Positions 1 to 58,852 of a stretch of 64,000 nt of DNA are shown here, piece by piece (position 1 is the first letter of the stretch; every line of letters starts with the position of its first letter). The translations under genes were made by a program, and so were the position numbers. The notes under the pieces are model-generated. The model saw only the letters and a list, made by a program, of their open reading frames with translations. It did no database searches and had not been told where the DNA came from. Source of the stretch: Amorphochlora amoebiformis (lineage: Eukaryota > Cercozoa > Chlorarachniophyceae); assembly GCA_054601695.1 (NCBI GenBank), contig BAAHQB010000402.1, positions 61,993 through 125,992 on the forward strand, read 5' to 3'.

Positions 1-53
1 CTGGTGCACATGCATGTGTAAATGTATACAATAATGTACATATAAATATATAC

Positions 54-84
<31 letters not shown>

Positions 85-132
85 CATATATTATTTATAA
101 ATATATATTGTTAAATATATATACACATTTAT

Positions 133-177
<45 letters not shown>

Positions 178-227
178 TATATAATATATATTATATATGT
201 ATCAACATATATTCACACGCACACATG

Positions 228-262
<35 letters not shown>

Positions 263-367
263 ATATATATGTATGTATATATATACATATATATATATAT
301 GTATGTATATATGTATACATATATATTATATACGTATGTATCAGTCTATGCGTGTGCAAGTATATAT

Positions 368-419
<52 letters not shown>

Positions 420-557
420 CACAATAACACATAAGCTAACATAATATCTATATAATATTGTAAGATTATAATATAAATATAAAATATTATATATTTATAT
501 ATATATTTTTGTTAAATATATAAATTATTGTAAATTAAAATAGTATACTTATATTAT

Positions 558-591
<34 letters not shown>

Positions 592-600
592 ATTTAAGAC
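1..600. repeat. AT-rich (TA)n and (TG/CA)n microsatellite block
   Basis: The stretch is alternating TA with short CA/TG runs and AT-rich filler. Apparent open frames here are poly-IY/HT translations of the repeat. I see no exon-like island before about position 601. Confidence 0.9.
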
Positions 601-11696
<11,096 letters not shown>

Positions 11697-11711
11697 CTGA
11701 ATATATGTGTG

Positions 11712-11770
<59 letters not shown>

Positions 11771-11802
11771 TTGTGTGTGTGCGTGTTGGGGATGTGGATA
11801 GA

Positions 11803-11864
<62 letters not shown>

Positions 11865-11872
11865 TATACATA

Positions 11873-11976
<104 letters not shown>

Positions 11977-12017
11977 TATATATATTATATATATATATAT
12001 TATATATATATATACTT

Positions 12018-12070
<53 letters not shown>

Positions 12071-12096
12071 TATACATATATATATGTATGTATATC

Positions 12097-12131
<35 letters not shown>

Positions 12132-12179
12132 ATATACATATGTATGTGTATATAATATATATGTATGTACACATACATA

Positions 12180-12224
<45 letters not shown>

Positions 12225-12280
12225 ATACTCTGTATATGCGTATGTGTGAGGGTGTGCATTCTGTGTTTAACAGTAGACGT

Positions 12281-12316
<36 letters not shown>

Positions 12317-12355
12317 TCATGTGTATTGAAACAAAAGTTAATGACCATATGTTAA

Positions 12356-12411
<56 letters not shown>

Positions 12412-12562
12412 GATTAACATAAATACATAACACGCACGAGATACATACATAAATATACATATATATATATATATATTAATATATATGTATATATATAGGT
12501 GGGTGTGTGTGTGTATACATATATGTAGAGATATAAGTATGTTATTTGTGCTTATCCTCCAC

Positions 12563-21397
<8,835 letters not shown>

Positions 21398-22893
21398 GTG
21401 GAAAGTACTTGAAATTCGCGGAAGAAAGGCGTAGAGTGCAGCGTGCCAAGTCGAGGCTTGAGATATGCGAAGGCTGATCGGAGGTTCCGGAAAGAAAGGC
21501 CTAAAAATACTATTAAAGGTTTAGTTTAAGGTGTTGCCTCGGGCACGTAAGGGTCTTAGACGAAAATCGCCGAAAAATAAATAAGGGCCTAATAGTCCAA
21601 AATCGCGCCAAATGGTTTCCATCTAGGCTCCGTTCTTCTGGGATCCGGAATGGAGCTACGCCACAGAACAGATCTGGGATCCGCTAGGCTGGGATCCGTC
21701 GGCTTGACAGCCTCTCAAATCGCCCTGGGATCCGTTTTGAATCCCTAGATTCCGTTCCGTGCACGCGACGATATCATTCGGCGGTCGCTTAATCACAATT
21801 GGCCGATAACACGGGGTCGTAAACCTAATTGTATACTTACACCTCCAATATACACACTCTACGGGCCACCACACGCACCACGCACTCTCACACGGCCAAT
21901 ATGTACATACTTGCATACATGCTCTACGATAAACGTCCTGTGCACGCAGTGTACATATTTTCAACTTCAACTAGACAAATGCTCGATCGAAACATACATA
22001 CTCAGTAATAGCATTGCGTTCGAATTCCATGATGCGGAGGTGAGCGTCTTGAAACCTGCTGTATGTACAATGGTAATGTTATGGTACTTTGTGCGGTGTA
22101 CAATTGTAGCATAGCACAATGAGGGGTTGTCACGTTTAACACCAATTGTACCTTTCAATGTATTACAAATTGACTTCAGTACATTGTATCATTTTGTATG
22201 TAACATTATTCTAGAATTTATACTGTGAGAGCAATCCTAGCAATTTAACTAGTTCAAGGCCATACCGTCATACTAGTCATACTGACTCATACATGTATAT
22301 GTACACTCAACTGAGTTGTAAGACAATTTTACTACTTACTGTGGTAATAATAGATCATAAATCGTGCGCTAAAATTCGGTGATTTGAACTTGCATGAATG
22401 ATGTACAATTATACAATGTTAATATTGTGAAATATCGTGCTATTACTTAGTAATTTTAGTTGTATGATAATAATTTCTAGAATTTATTGTATTACGTACA
22501 TGTCATGGTTTTACTTGGCAATACTTACTAGATTTAGACAATATCTAATAGTATTATTTAATATATACACATACACATGTATATCATAGTATATACTAGT
22601 ATATACTAGTGTGTATATCGCATATACATGTACTATGATTATTACTGCGTATCATAAAAGCCAGCTAGATTTCAGATACCAAAGATTAACAAACTTAGCA
22701 GCGAATTTCCGCGATGCTGTAACTTGCATGTTTCTAGGTTTGTACATGTATTACGTTATAATGTATAGTAAAATTTAAATTGTAGCACCGATAGTTAAGC
22801 AGCTATGTCACGTTAGTATTGAATCCGATAGCAAGCCAATCCCAAATTCGCCTAAACTTCTGTTGAACTCAAAATATAGGCGATTGATATAGG
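21398..22893. other. Intergenic region between two minus-strand genes
   Basis: The longest stretch almost free of microsatellites. It should hold the promoter of the ABC gene (start 21397) and the 3' end of the next gene (stop 22894). Apart from a spaced CTGGGATCCG motif I see no exon, RNA gene or conserved element; composition is AT-rich unique sequence. Confidence 0.7.
21638..21734. promoter_or_regulatory. Four CTGGGATCCG motifs upstream of ABC gene
   Basis: CTGGGATCCG occurs at 21638, 21674, 21689 and 21725, i.e. with 36-15-36 bp spacing, about 240-340 bp upstream of the ABC start codon. The core GGGATCC is near-palindromic. It could be a binding-site cluster or a small duplication; function is unknown. 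Confidence 0.4.
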
Positions 22894-23231
22894 CTATCGC
22901 TTCATTTTCAAGATAACGTCGTATGCTGGATCATAGCCCGTCGTATCAAGCTTCTCCACGTCCGAGTACGACATGTTCATGTTTCGACTGAATGGGATAA
23001 TTCTAATTAAAGGTTTATCACATTATACATTTTATATATGTGAACCGTCCTATATTATTGTATTTCGTTGTGTGATTGTAATGTATTGACTGCCTTTATG
23101 CATGTATTAATATATACACACATACACACACGTAGATATATACATATATGTATGTATATTTATATACATATATAAATTATATATATATATATATATACAC
23201 ATATATATATATATATATGTATACTTCTGTA

Positions 23232-23263
<32 letters not shown>

Positions 23264-23440
23264 GTAAATATTTATGTGTGTATATGCGTACGTTTGACAC
23301 AAATTCTATACATCGCATGTGTATATTTATTATATTTATACGGGTAGAAATTCATGTATTGCCGAAATTCATACATGTATATGTATAAATATACATATAA
23401 ACGCATATATTTATATACGTATATATATATATATATATTC

Positions 23441-23496
<56 letters not shown>

Positions 23497-23723
23497 CATA
23501 ATATATATATGTGTGTAGGAACTTACTATAAACTCCCATCTGTTGGAATACTGAAGAATTTTCTTTCAAAGATATCCATAGGACCCCATTCAGCCTATAT
23601 GTATATATATATATATACATATCTATTGGATAAATTTGTATGTTACAGTGTAATAAATATTTCCATATCGTATTCACGTATACGAGTATCTTATACCATG
23701 TACACGTTTATACATATGAAATA

Positions 23724-23760
<37 letters not shown>

Positions 23761-23816
23761 GTATATATATCACACATTCTTTTCATATACGTACATGTAT
23801 GTATGTAATTCATCTA

Positions 23817-23856
<40 letters not shown>

Positions 23857-23968
23857 TATATATATTTCATCACCTCCTCCCACTCCTTCCGATTCCGGGT
23901 TTGAATCTGAACGAAACCATATATATTATACATATATATATATATATAAATATATATATACACACACA

Positions 23969-24019
<51 letters not shown>

Positions 24020-24278
24020 ATATATATATTAGATATATAAACATATATATATATATATATATATATTTATACGCCGCCGGTTATATATATATATATGTGT
24101 GTATACATATATATATATATACATATTAGATATATATATATATATATACCGCCGGTTATATATATATATTATATATATATATATATACATACATATATAT
24201 ACATACACACACATACGTATATATGTATGTGTGTATATATATATACGTATTTTTTTTTATACATACATACATATATGC

Positions 24279-24328
<50 letters not shown>

Positions 24329-24342
24329 ATATATACACACAC

Positions 24343-24388
<46 letters not shown>

Positions 24389-25542
24389 TACCTCGTTAAT
24401 TGAATTTCTTTCTTCATCCGTAAGATAAGGGTTCGTGAAATTTGCGAATGTTATATTCGGATCTATCACTGATTATAAAAACAATTATAAGCAACGCATA
24501 TTTCCCTAAAGTAACGGTTCGTGAAACGTGCGAATATTTTATTCAGATCTATCACGTTAGGGTTAGGGTTAGTTAGGGTTAGGTTTAGTTAGGGTTAGAG
24601 TTAGTTAGGGTTAGGGTTAGTTAGGGTTATAGTTAGTTAGGGTTAGGATTAGTTAGGGTTAGGGTTAGTTAGGGTTAGGGTTAGTTAGGGTTAGTGTTAG
24701 TTAGGGTTAGGATTAGTTAGGGTTAGGGTTTGTTAGGTTAGGGTTAGTTAGGGTTAGGGTTTGTTAGGGTTAGGGTTAGTTAGGGTTAGGGTTAGCTAGG
24801 GTTAGGGTTATTTAGGGTTAGGATTAGTTAGGGTTAGGGTTAGTTAGGGTTAGGGTAGTTAGGGTTAGGGTTAGTTAGGGTTAGGGTTAGGGTTAGGATT
24901 AGGATTAGGATTAGGTTAGTAGTTAGGTTAGGGTTATTACTATCATCAAAGTCGCGAGGCACCCAGCTTAACATTGGACTCGGCTGGAAGGATTAGGATT
25001 AGGGTTGGTTAGGGTTAGGGTTAGGGTTAGGGCTAGGGTTAGGGTTAGGGTTAGGGTTACGGTTAGGGTTAGGGTTAGGTTAGGGTTACGGTTGGGATTA
25101 GGATTAGTTAGGGTTAGAATTCGGATTAGGGTTAGGGTTAGAGTTAGGGTTATTGTTATGAGTAGGGTTAGCGTTCCGGTTGGGTTAGGTTTAGGGTTAG
25201 GGTTAGGGTTAAGATTAGGTTGGTTAGGGTTAGGGTTAGGGTTGCTTAGGTTAGAGTTAGGGTTAGGGTTGCTTGGTTAGGGTTAGGGTTTAGGGTTAGC
25301 GTTAGCGTTAGGGTTAGGGTTAGGGTTGGTTAGGTTAGGATTAGAGTTAGGGTTAAAGTTTGGGTTGGGTTAGGGTTAGGGTTAGGGTTAGGGTTAGGGT
25401 TAGGGTGACGACCGATCTGTCTTTGAGCTCACCGTCCTCTGATCTTTTTAGTTAGGGTTAAGGTTAGGGTTAGGGTTAGGATTAGGGTTAGGGTTTGGGT
25501 TAGGGTTAGAGCGTCGGGATAGCATACGTTTTATGAATGGTC

Positions 25543-25606
<64 letters not shown>

Positions 25607-25622
25607 ATTTGCATATATAGAG

Positions 25623-25713
<91 letters not shown>

Positions 25714-25774
25714 CCGATAGTATTGAAAGGGTTGGGCTAGCCTCAGCTTATGTTTGTCGATTAACTTTTCTGTA

Positions 25775-25819
<45 letters not shown>

Positions 25820-25838
25820 ACACACACTATATATATAC

Positions 25839-25918
<80 letters not shown>

Positions 25919-27155
25919 GTAGCATAAAAACCAGTCCCAGATTAAATCAAAGAGATTTCGAGTCCAAAAGGTTAGACAGCAAAAAGATAAACAGAAAAAA
26001 AAAGCGGAAAGGAAAAAAGAAAAAAAAAAAAGGGACTGAGAGACAGGGCACAAAAGACAAAAACGACCAAAAAACGGACACGAAACGGACACGAAACAGA
26101 CACAAAACGGAAGCACAAACAAGGCAGATATTCCGACAGAAACCGAAAGACAAATGCATGCAGTTGAGACTGACTTCGAATCTCTTCCTTCGGAACCTCA
26201 AGATCTTTCTTTCGAAGTAATTTTCGCTCTAACCTCTCTTCAGCGCGGGCAAGACTACATCGGGTTAGGGTTAGGGTTAGAGTTAGGGTTAGGGTTATGG
26301 TTAGGGTTACGTCGGGTTGGGGTTAGGGCTATGTTTAAGGGTTATATCTAGCCACCTAACCCTAACCTTCCTCTCCCTTTCCCAAGGTTACGGTTAAGGT
26401 TTGGGTTAGGGTTAACGTTAGGGTTAGGGTTAAGGTTAGGGTTAGGGTTAAGGTTAGGGTTAGGGTTAAGGTTAGGGTTAGGGTTAAGGTTAGGGTTAGG
26501 GTTAGTTTTAGGGTTAGGTCCAGCCATCCTAACCCAAAATTTGTCATGCCGATCCAACCCAAAACATAACTCAAACTCTAACCTTAAAAGTTACAACCCT
26601 GACCTCAAACTCATCCTAATCCTATAACCACAACTCCAACCCTAATCCTAACCTCTAACCCTAACCCTAACCTAAATCTAAAAATATTTCCTGAGACGCA
26701 CAAAACCCTAACCGTAACCCTAACCCTAACCCTAACCTTAACCCTAACCCTAACCCTAACCTAACCATTATAACCTGAACTTAACCAAAAGGCTAACCCT
26801 AACCCTAAATTTAATGGTAACCTCCGAAACCCTAACCCTAACTCTAGCAGCACTAACCTAATTATGGTTACGAATTAGGGTTAGGGTTAGGGTTAGGGTT
26901 AGGGTTTGGGTTAGGGTTTGGGTTAGGATTGAAGCTAGGGTTAGGGGTTAGGGTTAGGGTTAGGGTTTAGGGTTGGGTTTGTTAGGCTAGGAGTAGAGTT
27001 AGGGTTAGAGTTAGGGTTAGGGGTTAGGGTTAGGGTTAGAGTTAGGGTTAGGGTTAGGGTTAGGGTTAGGGTTGTACTCATCGTCTATATTACGAGCATT
27101 GTGCCAATGAAGGAAAGATATTGACTCGTTGTGTGTTATACTTAAGTTTTTCTGA

Positions 27156-27201
<46 letters not shown>

Positions 27202-27228
27202 GTATTGATATATACATCATGATCTTTA

Positions 27229-27267
<39 letters not shown>

Positions 27268-27577
27268 TTGTACATATACGTACATATATATATATACATA
27301 TATATATATATGTATATAATGAAGAAAAGATATTGACTCTTTGTGTGTTATACTTAAGTTTTTCTGATATATGTTTATATATATATGTATTTATATACAT
27401 TTATATATATATAAATATATATATATATACATTCGTATATATATGTATATGTATACATACATATATATATATATATTATGTGTAAGTGAAGGAAAGATAT
27501 TGACTATTTGTGTGTTATTTTTAAGTTCTTCTGATATATTTATATATGTATATGTATTGATATATACATCTTTATAC

Positions 27578-27608
<31 letters not shown>

Positions 27609-27775
27609 CATACATATGTATATATACGTATATATATATATATATATGTATATATATAAATATATATATATATATGTAAATGAAGGAAAGATGTTGACTA
27701 TTTGTGTGTTATTTTTAAGTTCTTCTGATATATGTATACATATATATATATATATATATATGTATTGATTTATAC

Positions 27776-27836
<61 letters not shown>

Positions 27837-27966
27837 CACATTTGTATATATACGTATATATAAATATACATTTGTATATATATACGCGTATATAATATAT
27901 ATATATATAAGTATATAAATGAAGGAAAGATATTGACTCTTTGTGTGTTATACTTAAGTTCTTCTG

Positions 27967-28058
<92 letters not shown>

Positions 28059-28082
28059 GTATATATTCACATGTAATATCAT

Positions 28083-28119
<37 letters not shown>

Positions 28120-28186
28120 TGTTATGTATGTGTTTATATATACCTCCCTTTCCAAATGTGCCTCAGCGTCTGCAATACCCATAGCC
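22894..28186 (-). CDS. Conserved-looking split gene of unknown function
   Basis: Function not recognised. Exons on the minus strand, with phase agreement from 27151 to the stop: 27094-27151, 26175-26254, 25715-25769, 25528-25541 (14 nt), 25413-25438, 24941-24983, 24392-24468, 23874-23906, 23527-23594 and 22894-22987 (stop TAG). A possible first exon with ATG at 28182 ([13 protein letters not shown], 28144-28186) does not match the next phase, so the 5' end is unsettled. The product is about 180-195 residues, charged and aromatic, without membrane segments: a coiled-coil-like [17 protein letters not shown], then [69 protein letters not shown] and a C-terminal [16 protein letters not shown]. 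Introns are (TA)n and CCCTAA arrays. It looks like a small organellar or ribosome-associated protein, but that is a guess. Confidence 0.75.
24497..24557 (-). pseudogene. Decayed duplicate of exon 24392-24468
   Basis: The minus strand reads GTGATAGATCTGAATAAAAT then CACGTTTCACGAACCGTTAC, matching TGATAGATCCGAATATAACA and AATTTCACGAACCCTTATC of the intact exon. It lies immediately upstream of it and lacks a clean frame. Confidence 0.7.
24555..25520. repeat. TTAGGG-type array (GTTAGGGTTAGTTAGGG variants)
   Basis: First about 20 units of a 17-bp higher-order variant (TTAGGGTTAGGGTTAGT), then mixed TTAGGG. Plus-strand TTAGGG equals CCCTAA in the sense of the minus-strand gene whose introns it fills. 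Two exons (24941-24983 and 25413-25438) are embedded in it. Confidence 0.95.
26260..27078. repeat. TTAGGG/CCCTAA arrays, orientation switches
   Basis: TTAGGG 26260-26520, CCCTAA 26630-26860, TTAGGG 26875-27072 on the plus strand. All lies in one intron of the minus-strand gene (27093-26255). The switches show it is not a simple telomere end. Confidence 0.9.
27318..27975 (-). pseudogene. Four further copies of exon 27094-27151
   Basis: The plus-strand signature GAAGGAAAGATATTGACT ... GTGTGTTATACTTAAGTT recurs at about 27319, 27487, 27680 and 27920, each followed by (TA)n. Each keeps the acceptor-side TCAG and much of the frame (for example [14 protein letters not shown]) but the exon ends run into TA sequence without the donor of the first copy. 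Confidence 0.8.
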
Positions 28187-28209
28187 CTATATATATAATA
28201 TATATATGT

Positions 28210-28254
<45 letters not shown>

Positions 28255-28292
28255 CCTATGTAAACCTTTAAAAAAAAAAAAACAAAATAATG

Positions 28293-33599
<5,307 letters not shown>

Positions 33600-33618
33600 A
33601 TCTCCCCCTCCACTCGCT

Positions 33619-33683
<65 letters not shown>

Positions 33684-33744
33684 ATATGTATGTATGTATG
33701 TATGTATTAATAGATATTTATTTTACTGCATAGAACATATATGA

Positions 33745-33826
<82 letters not shown>

Positions 33827-33885
33827 GTATACGCATTATGTATACATTAACATATTAACATAAAAACACAGGCATATACGCTTGT

Positions 33886-33938
<53 letters not shown>

Positions 33939-34397
33939 AACACATACATACATATATACACACACATACGTACATACAAAAATATTTACAGCCACACACA
34001 CAAACACATAAATACATATATACACACACATACGTACATACAAAAATACATACATTCACACACACAAACACATACATATATACACACACATACGTACATA
34101 CAAAAATACATACATTCACACACACAAACACACATATATATACACACACATACATACATGCAAAAATACATACATGCACATATGTTGCATTAAGCACACA
34201 TATTCACATATATTCACATATACAGACATACACACATAAACACATACCACACACACTGTACACACACAAACATCTATAGATATTCAACCACATATACAAT
34301 ATATATATATATATATATAAATATACATATATATATATATAAATGTATATATAGATAGATAGATATACACACATAAATATGTAAATATGTGTATATG

Positions 34398-34470
<73 letters not shown>

Positions 34471-34523
34471 AACAATCTCACACTCCAATTTCAAAAATAG
34501 AACAAAAATTCGGAAATCTCACG
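33600..34523. other. Intergenic region between divergent genes
   Basis: Lies between the LSm start (minus) and the possible small plus-strand gene. Holds (TA)n tracts and a CA-rich minisatellite (33945-34180; four units of about 62 bp with CACACACATACGTACATAC). No exon or RNA gene recognised. Confidence 0.7.
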
Positions 34524-34632
34524 ATGGCTATAGTATTCCGCAGGGTACCCTCCTCGGCCCGAGGAAGGGCGGGGGGTTGGGGCGAGGGAGGGAGGAGGAG
34601 GGTTCGACTAGATGATAAGTATATATTATTAT

Positions 34633-34667
<35 letters not shown>

Positions 34668-34723
34668 ATTATTCGACTTACTAATGGTATATGTATGTGT
34701 ATGTATGTATATATATATTATTA

Positions 34724-34763
<40 letters not shown>

Positions 34764-34821
34764 TGTGTGTAATATAAAATGTATTTGGATATAATATATC
34801 TACGTGATATATTATATCTAC

Positions 34822-34915
<94 letters not shown>

Positions 34916-35883
34916 AATATTTAATGTACATAGATATAATATATCCACATGATACAATATATGTACTTGATATATTATATGTACCTTCTCCTTAGATAGC
35001 CTGTTTTGCCAAAAGTCCTGGCCTTAGGGTTAGATTTAGGGTTAGGTTAGGGTTAGGGTTAGGGTTAGGGTTAGGGTTAGGGTTAGGGTTAGGGTTAGGG
35101 TTAGGCTTAGGGTTAGGATTTGGTTAGCGATTAGGGTTAGGGCTAGGGTTAGGGTTTTAGGGTTTTAGGGTTTTAGAGTTACTGGTTAGGGTTAGGGTTA
35201 GGTTAAGGGTTAGGGTTAGGGTTAGGGTTAGGGTCAGGATTTAATTAGGTTCAGGAATAGTCTTTTATGGTTAGGGTTAGGGTTAGGGTTGGGGTTAGGG
35301 TTAGGGTTACCGTCTAGCCCTAATTCCTTCTTCATACGGCCTTAGGGTTAGGGTTAAGGTTAGGGTTAGGGTTAGGGTTAGGGTTAGGGATAAGGTAATG
35401 GTTAGGATATTGTTGTATTCCTTCTTCATACGGCCTTAGGGTTAGGGTTAGGGTTAGCGTTAGGTTTAGGGTTAGGGTTAGGGTTAGGGTTAGGGAGAGG
35501 GTAACGGTTAGGATATGGTTGTTTATACACTTAGGCTTTGCAGATGAAGGTTGGGGTTAGGGCTGGGGTCGGTTAGAGTTAGGGTTAGGGTTAGAGTTAC
35601 GTTAGGGTTAGAGTTGGGGTTAGGGTTAGGGTTAGGGTTAGGGTTAGAGTTAAGGTTAGGGTTAGGGTTAGAGTAAGGGTTAGGGTTTTGAGTACTCTTG
35701 GCATGTCGAGGCGAGAATTTCGACTCAGGACCGGTGGAAAGAGCTACAGTTTACGTTAGGGTTAGGGTTAAAGTTAGGGTTACGTTTAGGATTAGGGTTG
35801 GGGTTCGGGTTAGAGTTAGGGTTAGGGTTAGGGTTAGGGTTAGGGTTAGGGTTAGGGTTAGGGTTAGGGTTAGGTTACGTTGA
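34524..35883 (+). CDS. Possible small basic protein gene (40 codons)
   Basis: Tentative. Five exons join in phase: 34524-34544 (ATG; MAIVFRR), 34996-35028 ([11 protein letters not shown]), 35535-35549 (ALQMK), 35711-35754 ([14 protein letters not shown]) and 35874-35883 (TLR then TGA). The product is basic, amphipathic and rich in R/K/A/F at the start, like a mitochondrial presequence or a very small organellar subunit; I do not recognise it. Introns begin GTTAGGG or GTACCC and consist of TTAGGG repeats in the sense strand. An alternative last exon (35874-35928 in another frame) reads [16 protein letters not shown]. Chance assembly is possible because the exons are so short. Confidence 0.3.
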
Positions 35884-36039
35884 ATATGTTTGAAGGGCTT
35901 GGGGTACTGCGAAATGATGTTCCTATGGGTAGGGGTAGGGTTAGGGTTAGGGTTAGGGTTAGGGTTAGGGTTAGGGTTAGGGTTAGGGTTAGGGTTAAGG
36001 TTGGGTTAGGATTAGGGTTAGGGTTAGAGTTTTGTTAGG

Positions 36040-36040
<1 letters not shown>
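35025..36040. repeat. TTAGGG-type array, about 1 kb
   Basis: TTAGGG with variants on the plus strand. A unit with ATTCCTTCTTCATACGGCCT occurs twice (35317-35342 and 35418-35443). Short unique islands inside are the candidate exons of the small plus-strand gene. Confidence 0.95.
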
Positions 36041-36107
<67 letters not shown>

Positions 36108-36181
36108 ATTTCTATATATATATATATATATACATATATGTTTTATATATTTATATTATACATCTATATAAACAAATACAA

Positions 36182-36254
<73 letters not shown>

Positions 36255-36329
36255 TAAATATTTTTATATATATATACATAGATATATTATATATATATAT
36301 ATATATAAACATATTAATACATATATATC

Positions 36330-36383
<54 letters not shown>

Positions 36384-36421
36384 AGCGTATATATATGTAT
36401 ACAAACATACATACATACATA

Positions 36422-36455
<34 letters not shown>

Positions 36456-36478
36456 TACAAATATACATATATATATAT

Positions 36479-41433
<4,955 letters not shown>

Positions 41434-41870
41434 TTTAAGATTTTCCACGAAATATTCCTCCGTGAATTCCAGGGGGTAGGTCCGAACCCTTGGTTGAAGT
41501 ATATAAGGTATAATCGCAAGAAAGGCAAGAGAGGAAGATGAAAAGAGGGGGAGGTGCCGAGTTAGAGGCAAGACGGAATCCAGGGTAGTGACCAAACACC
41601 ACGTCACAGGATATGGGTTCCGAGGTTTTATTACTTCGGGTAGAGATATCTTACCAAATGATATCTGTATATCATGATATAGAAATCTTTATCTGTATTC
41701 TATTTTGGAATATTAAGATATCAAAATAGAGATATCTTAATTCTCATTTCGGAACCTTCGGAACCCAATCCACCGCATCCCCAGTGACAACGAGGCCGGA
41801 TTCCATTCTTCGCTCTGCCCCCCCCCCCCCCCCCCCTTTGAGCCGATAAATACGCAATTCTAGAAGACAC
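41434..41870. promoter_or_regulatory. Divergent promoter region
   Basis: Separates the minus-strand gene (start 41433) from the EEP gene (start 41871). It is nearly free of (TA)n. Notable: an inverted repeat TCTATTTTG...CAAAATAGA (about 41697-41726), repeated AGATATCTTA boxes at 41643 and 41727, and a 19-nt poly-C (41818-41836) 34 bp before the EEP ATG. No canonical TATA box is evident. Confidence 0.5.
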
Positions 41871-57551
<15,681 letters not shown>

Positions 57552-58490
57552 TCATGAAAGCTCTCACCGTGACATCACCCATTGTCACTGTGACGTCACC
57601 CATTGTCACTGTGACATCACCCGTTGTCACTGTGACGTCACCCATTGTCACAGCGACATTGGGTGGGCGCCGTAATTATTCTCTGGATTCTGGTGATAGT
57701 AGTGCTGGTCTCCTAATAGAGTAGTTTTCAGTTTTCTCATTATAAATTTATAATTATGCATCAATGTTGTTGATTGAATTGTTATATATATATATATATA
57801 TATATATAGTATATAAGTTATCTCTAGTGTATTATGGTAATCTGATAACCGATAGTATATTTTAAGAGTGTATGTATTATCTGGAGTATACAGCCAAGTA
57901 CGCGTCAGTGTACTAGTATTAGAAATCATATGATAACGGATATGATTTGGTCTTCGGTGCTAAACGCTAGCTGGAAACTTTCAAAGTGCAGCTGAATCGA
58001 ATAATTCTCCGGGATACCATCAGATCACAAATTCATTTATAATGCTAGTATAAGAAGACTCAGTCTCCATCTAGATAATAACTAGCTTAACTAGGTTACG
58101 GGTTAAGCTTAGCCCAAGCTAGAATGGCTTATGACTAGATGAATAGATCTATTTTTTGTTCATATACATATATACTAGAAATATAATGTATATAATATAT
58201 GCATATGTATATATGTATATATATACTAGTTGATATATATATATTGCTATATATATATATACATATATATTACAATTGCATACTTACATCCGATATGCGA
58301 ATATGCATTTCTATTTAAATTTCAAATGTAGCCTAGCTCATGCTCAGCTAAGCTAATCTCGATATCAGCTGCAGCAATACCTAGAAAGTTTTCGATCTAG
58401 AACCAAAATCGAGACACTAGCTAGCCTACCAGTACGTAGCTACGAACATGCACGCCTATAGCTATAGATGAGCTATAGCTAGGACATACA
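57552..58490. other. Intergenic region between convergent genes
   Basis: Between the EEP stop and the stop of the minus-strand membrane protein gene. Mostly unique AT-rich sequence with little microsatellite. Contains the 21-bp CRE-like repeat. No exon or RNA gene recognised. Confidence 0.7.
57569..57652. repeat. Four 21-bp repeats with CRE-like TGACGTCA
   Basis: Unit GTGACRTCACCCATTGTCACT four times, alternating TGACATCA and the perfect palindrome TGACGTCA. It starts 18 bp after the EEP stop codon, so lies in the 3' UTR or downstream. Confidence 0.9.
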
Positions 58491-58492
58491 TT

Positions 58493-58852
58493 TAGAGTGT
58501 GGGCTAGTGACGACACGTGTCATCGTAGAGTGTAGGCTAGTGAAAACACGTGTCATCGTAGAGTGTGGGCTAGTGAGGACACGTGTCATCGTAGAGAGTG
58601 GGCTAGTGAGGACACGTGTCATCGTAGAGTGTGGGCTAGTGAGGACACGTGTCATCGTAGAGTGTGGGCTAGTGAGGACACGTGTCATCGTAGAGTGTAG
58701 GTTAGTGAGGACACGTGTCATCGTAGAGTGTGGGCTAGTGAGGACACGTGTCATCGTAGAGTGTGGGCTAGTGAGGACACGTGTCATCGTAGAGTGTGGG
58801 CTAGTGGCGACACGTGTCATTAGAGTGGGCTAGTGACGACACGTGTCATCGT
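58493..58852. repeat. 33-bp minisatellite, 11 copies, with GACACGTGTC
   Basis: Unit GAGTGTGGGCTAGTGAGGACACGTGTCATCGTA (written here as one 33-bp unit: GAGTGTGGGCTAGTGAG plus GACACGTGTCATCGTA). Each copy has a 10-bp palindrome containing CACGTG. As 33 is a multiple of three, frames stay open on both strands. The last copy supplies the stop of the minus-strand gene. Confidence 0.95.

Noticed and set aside
24555-27078. A true chromosome end
   Set aside because: TTAGGG arrays occur in many blocks, in both orientations, with exons inside and genes on both sides, so they are interstitial.
58493-58852. CRISPR-like array
   Set aside because: Units are head-to-tail and contiguous with no unique spacers, in a eukaryotic setting; it is a minisatellite.
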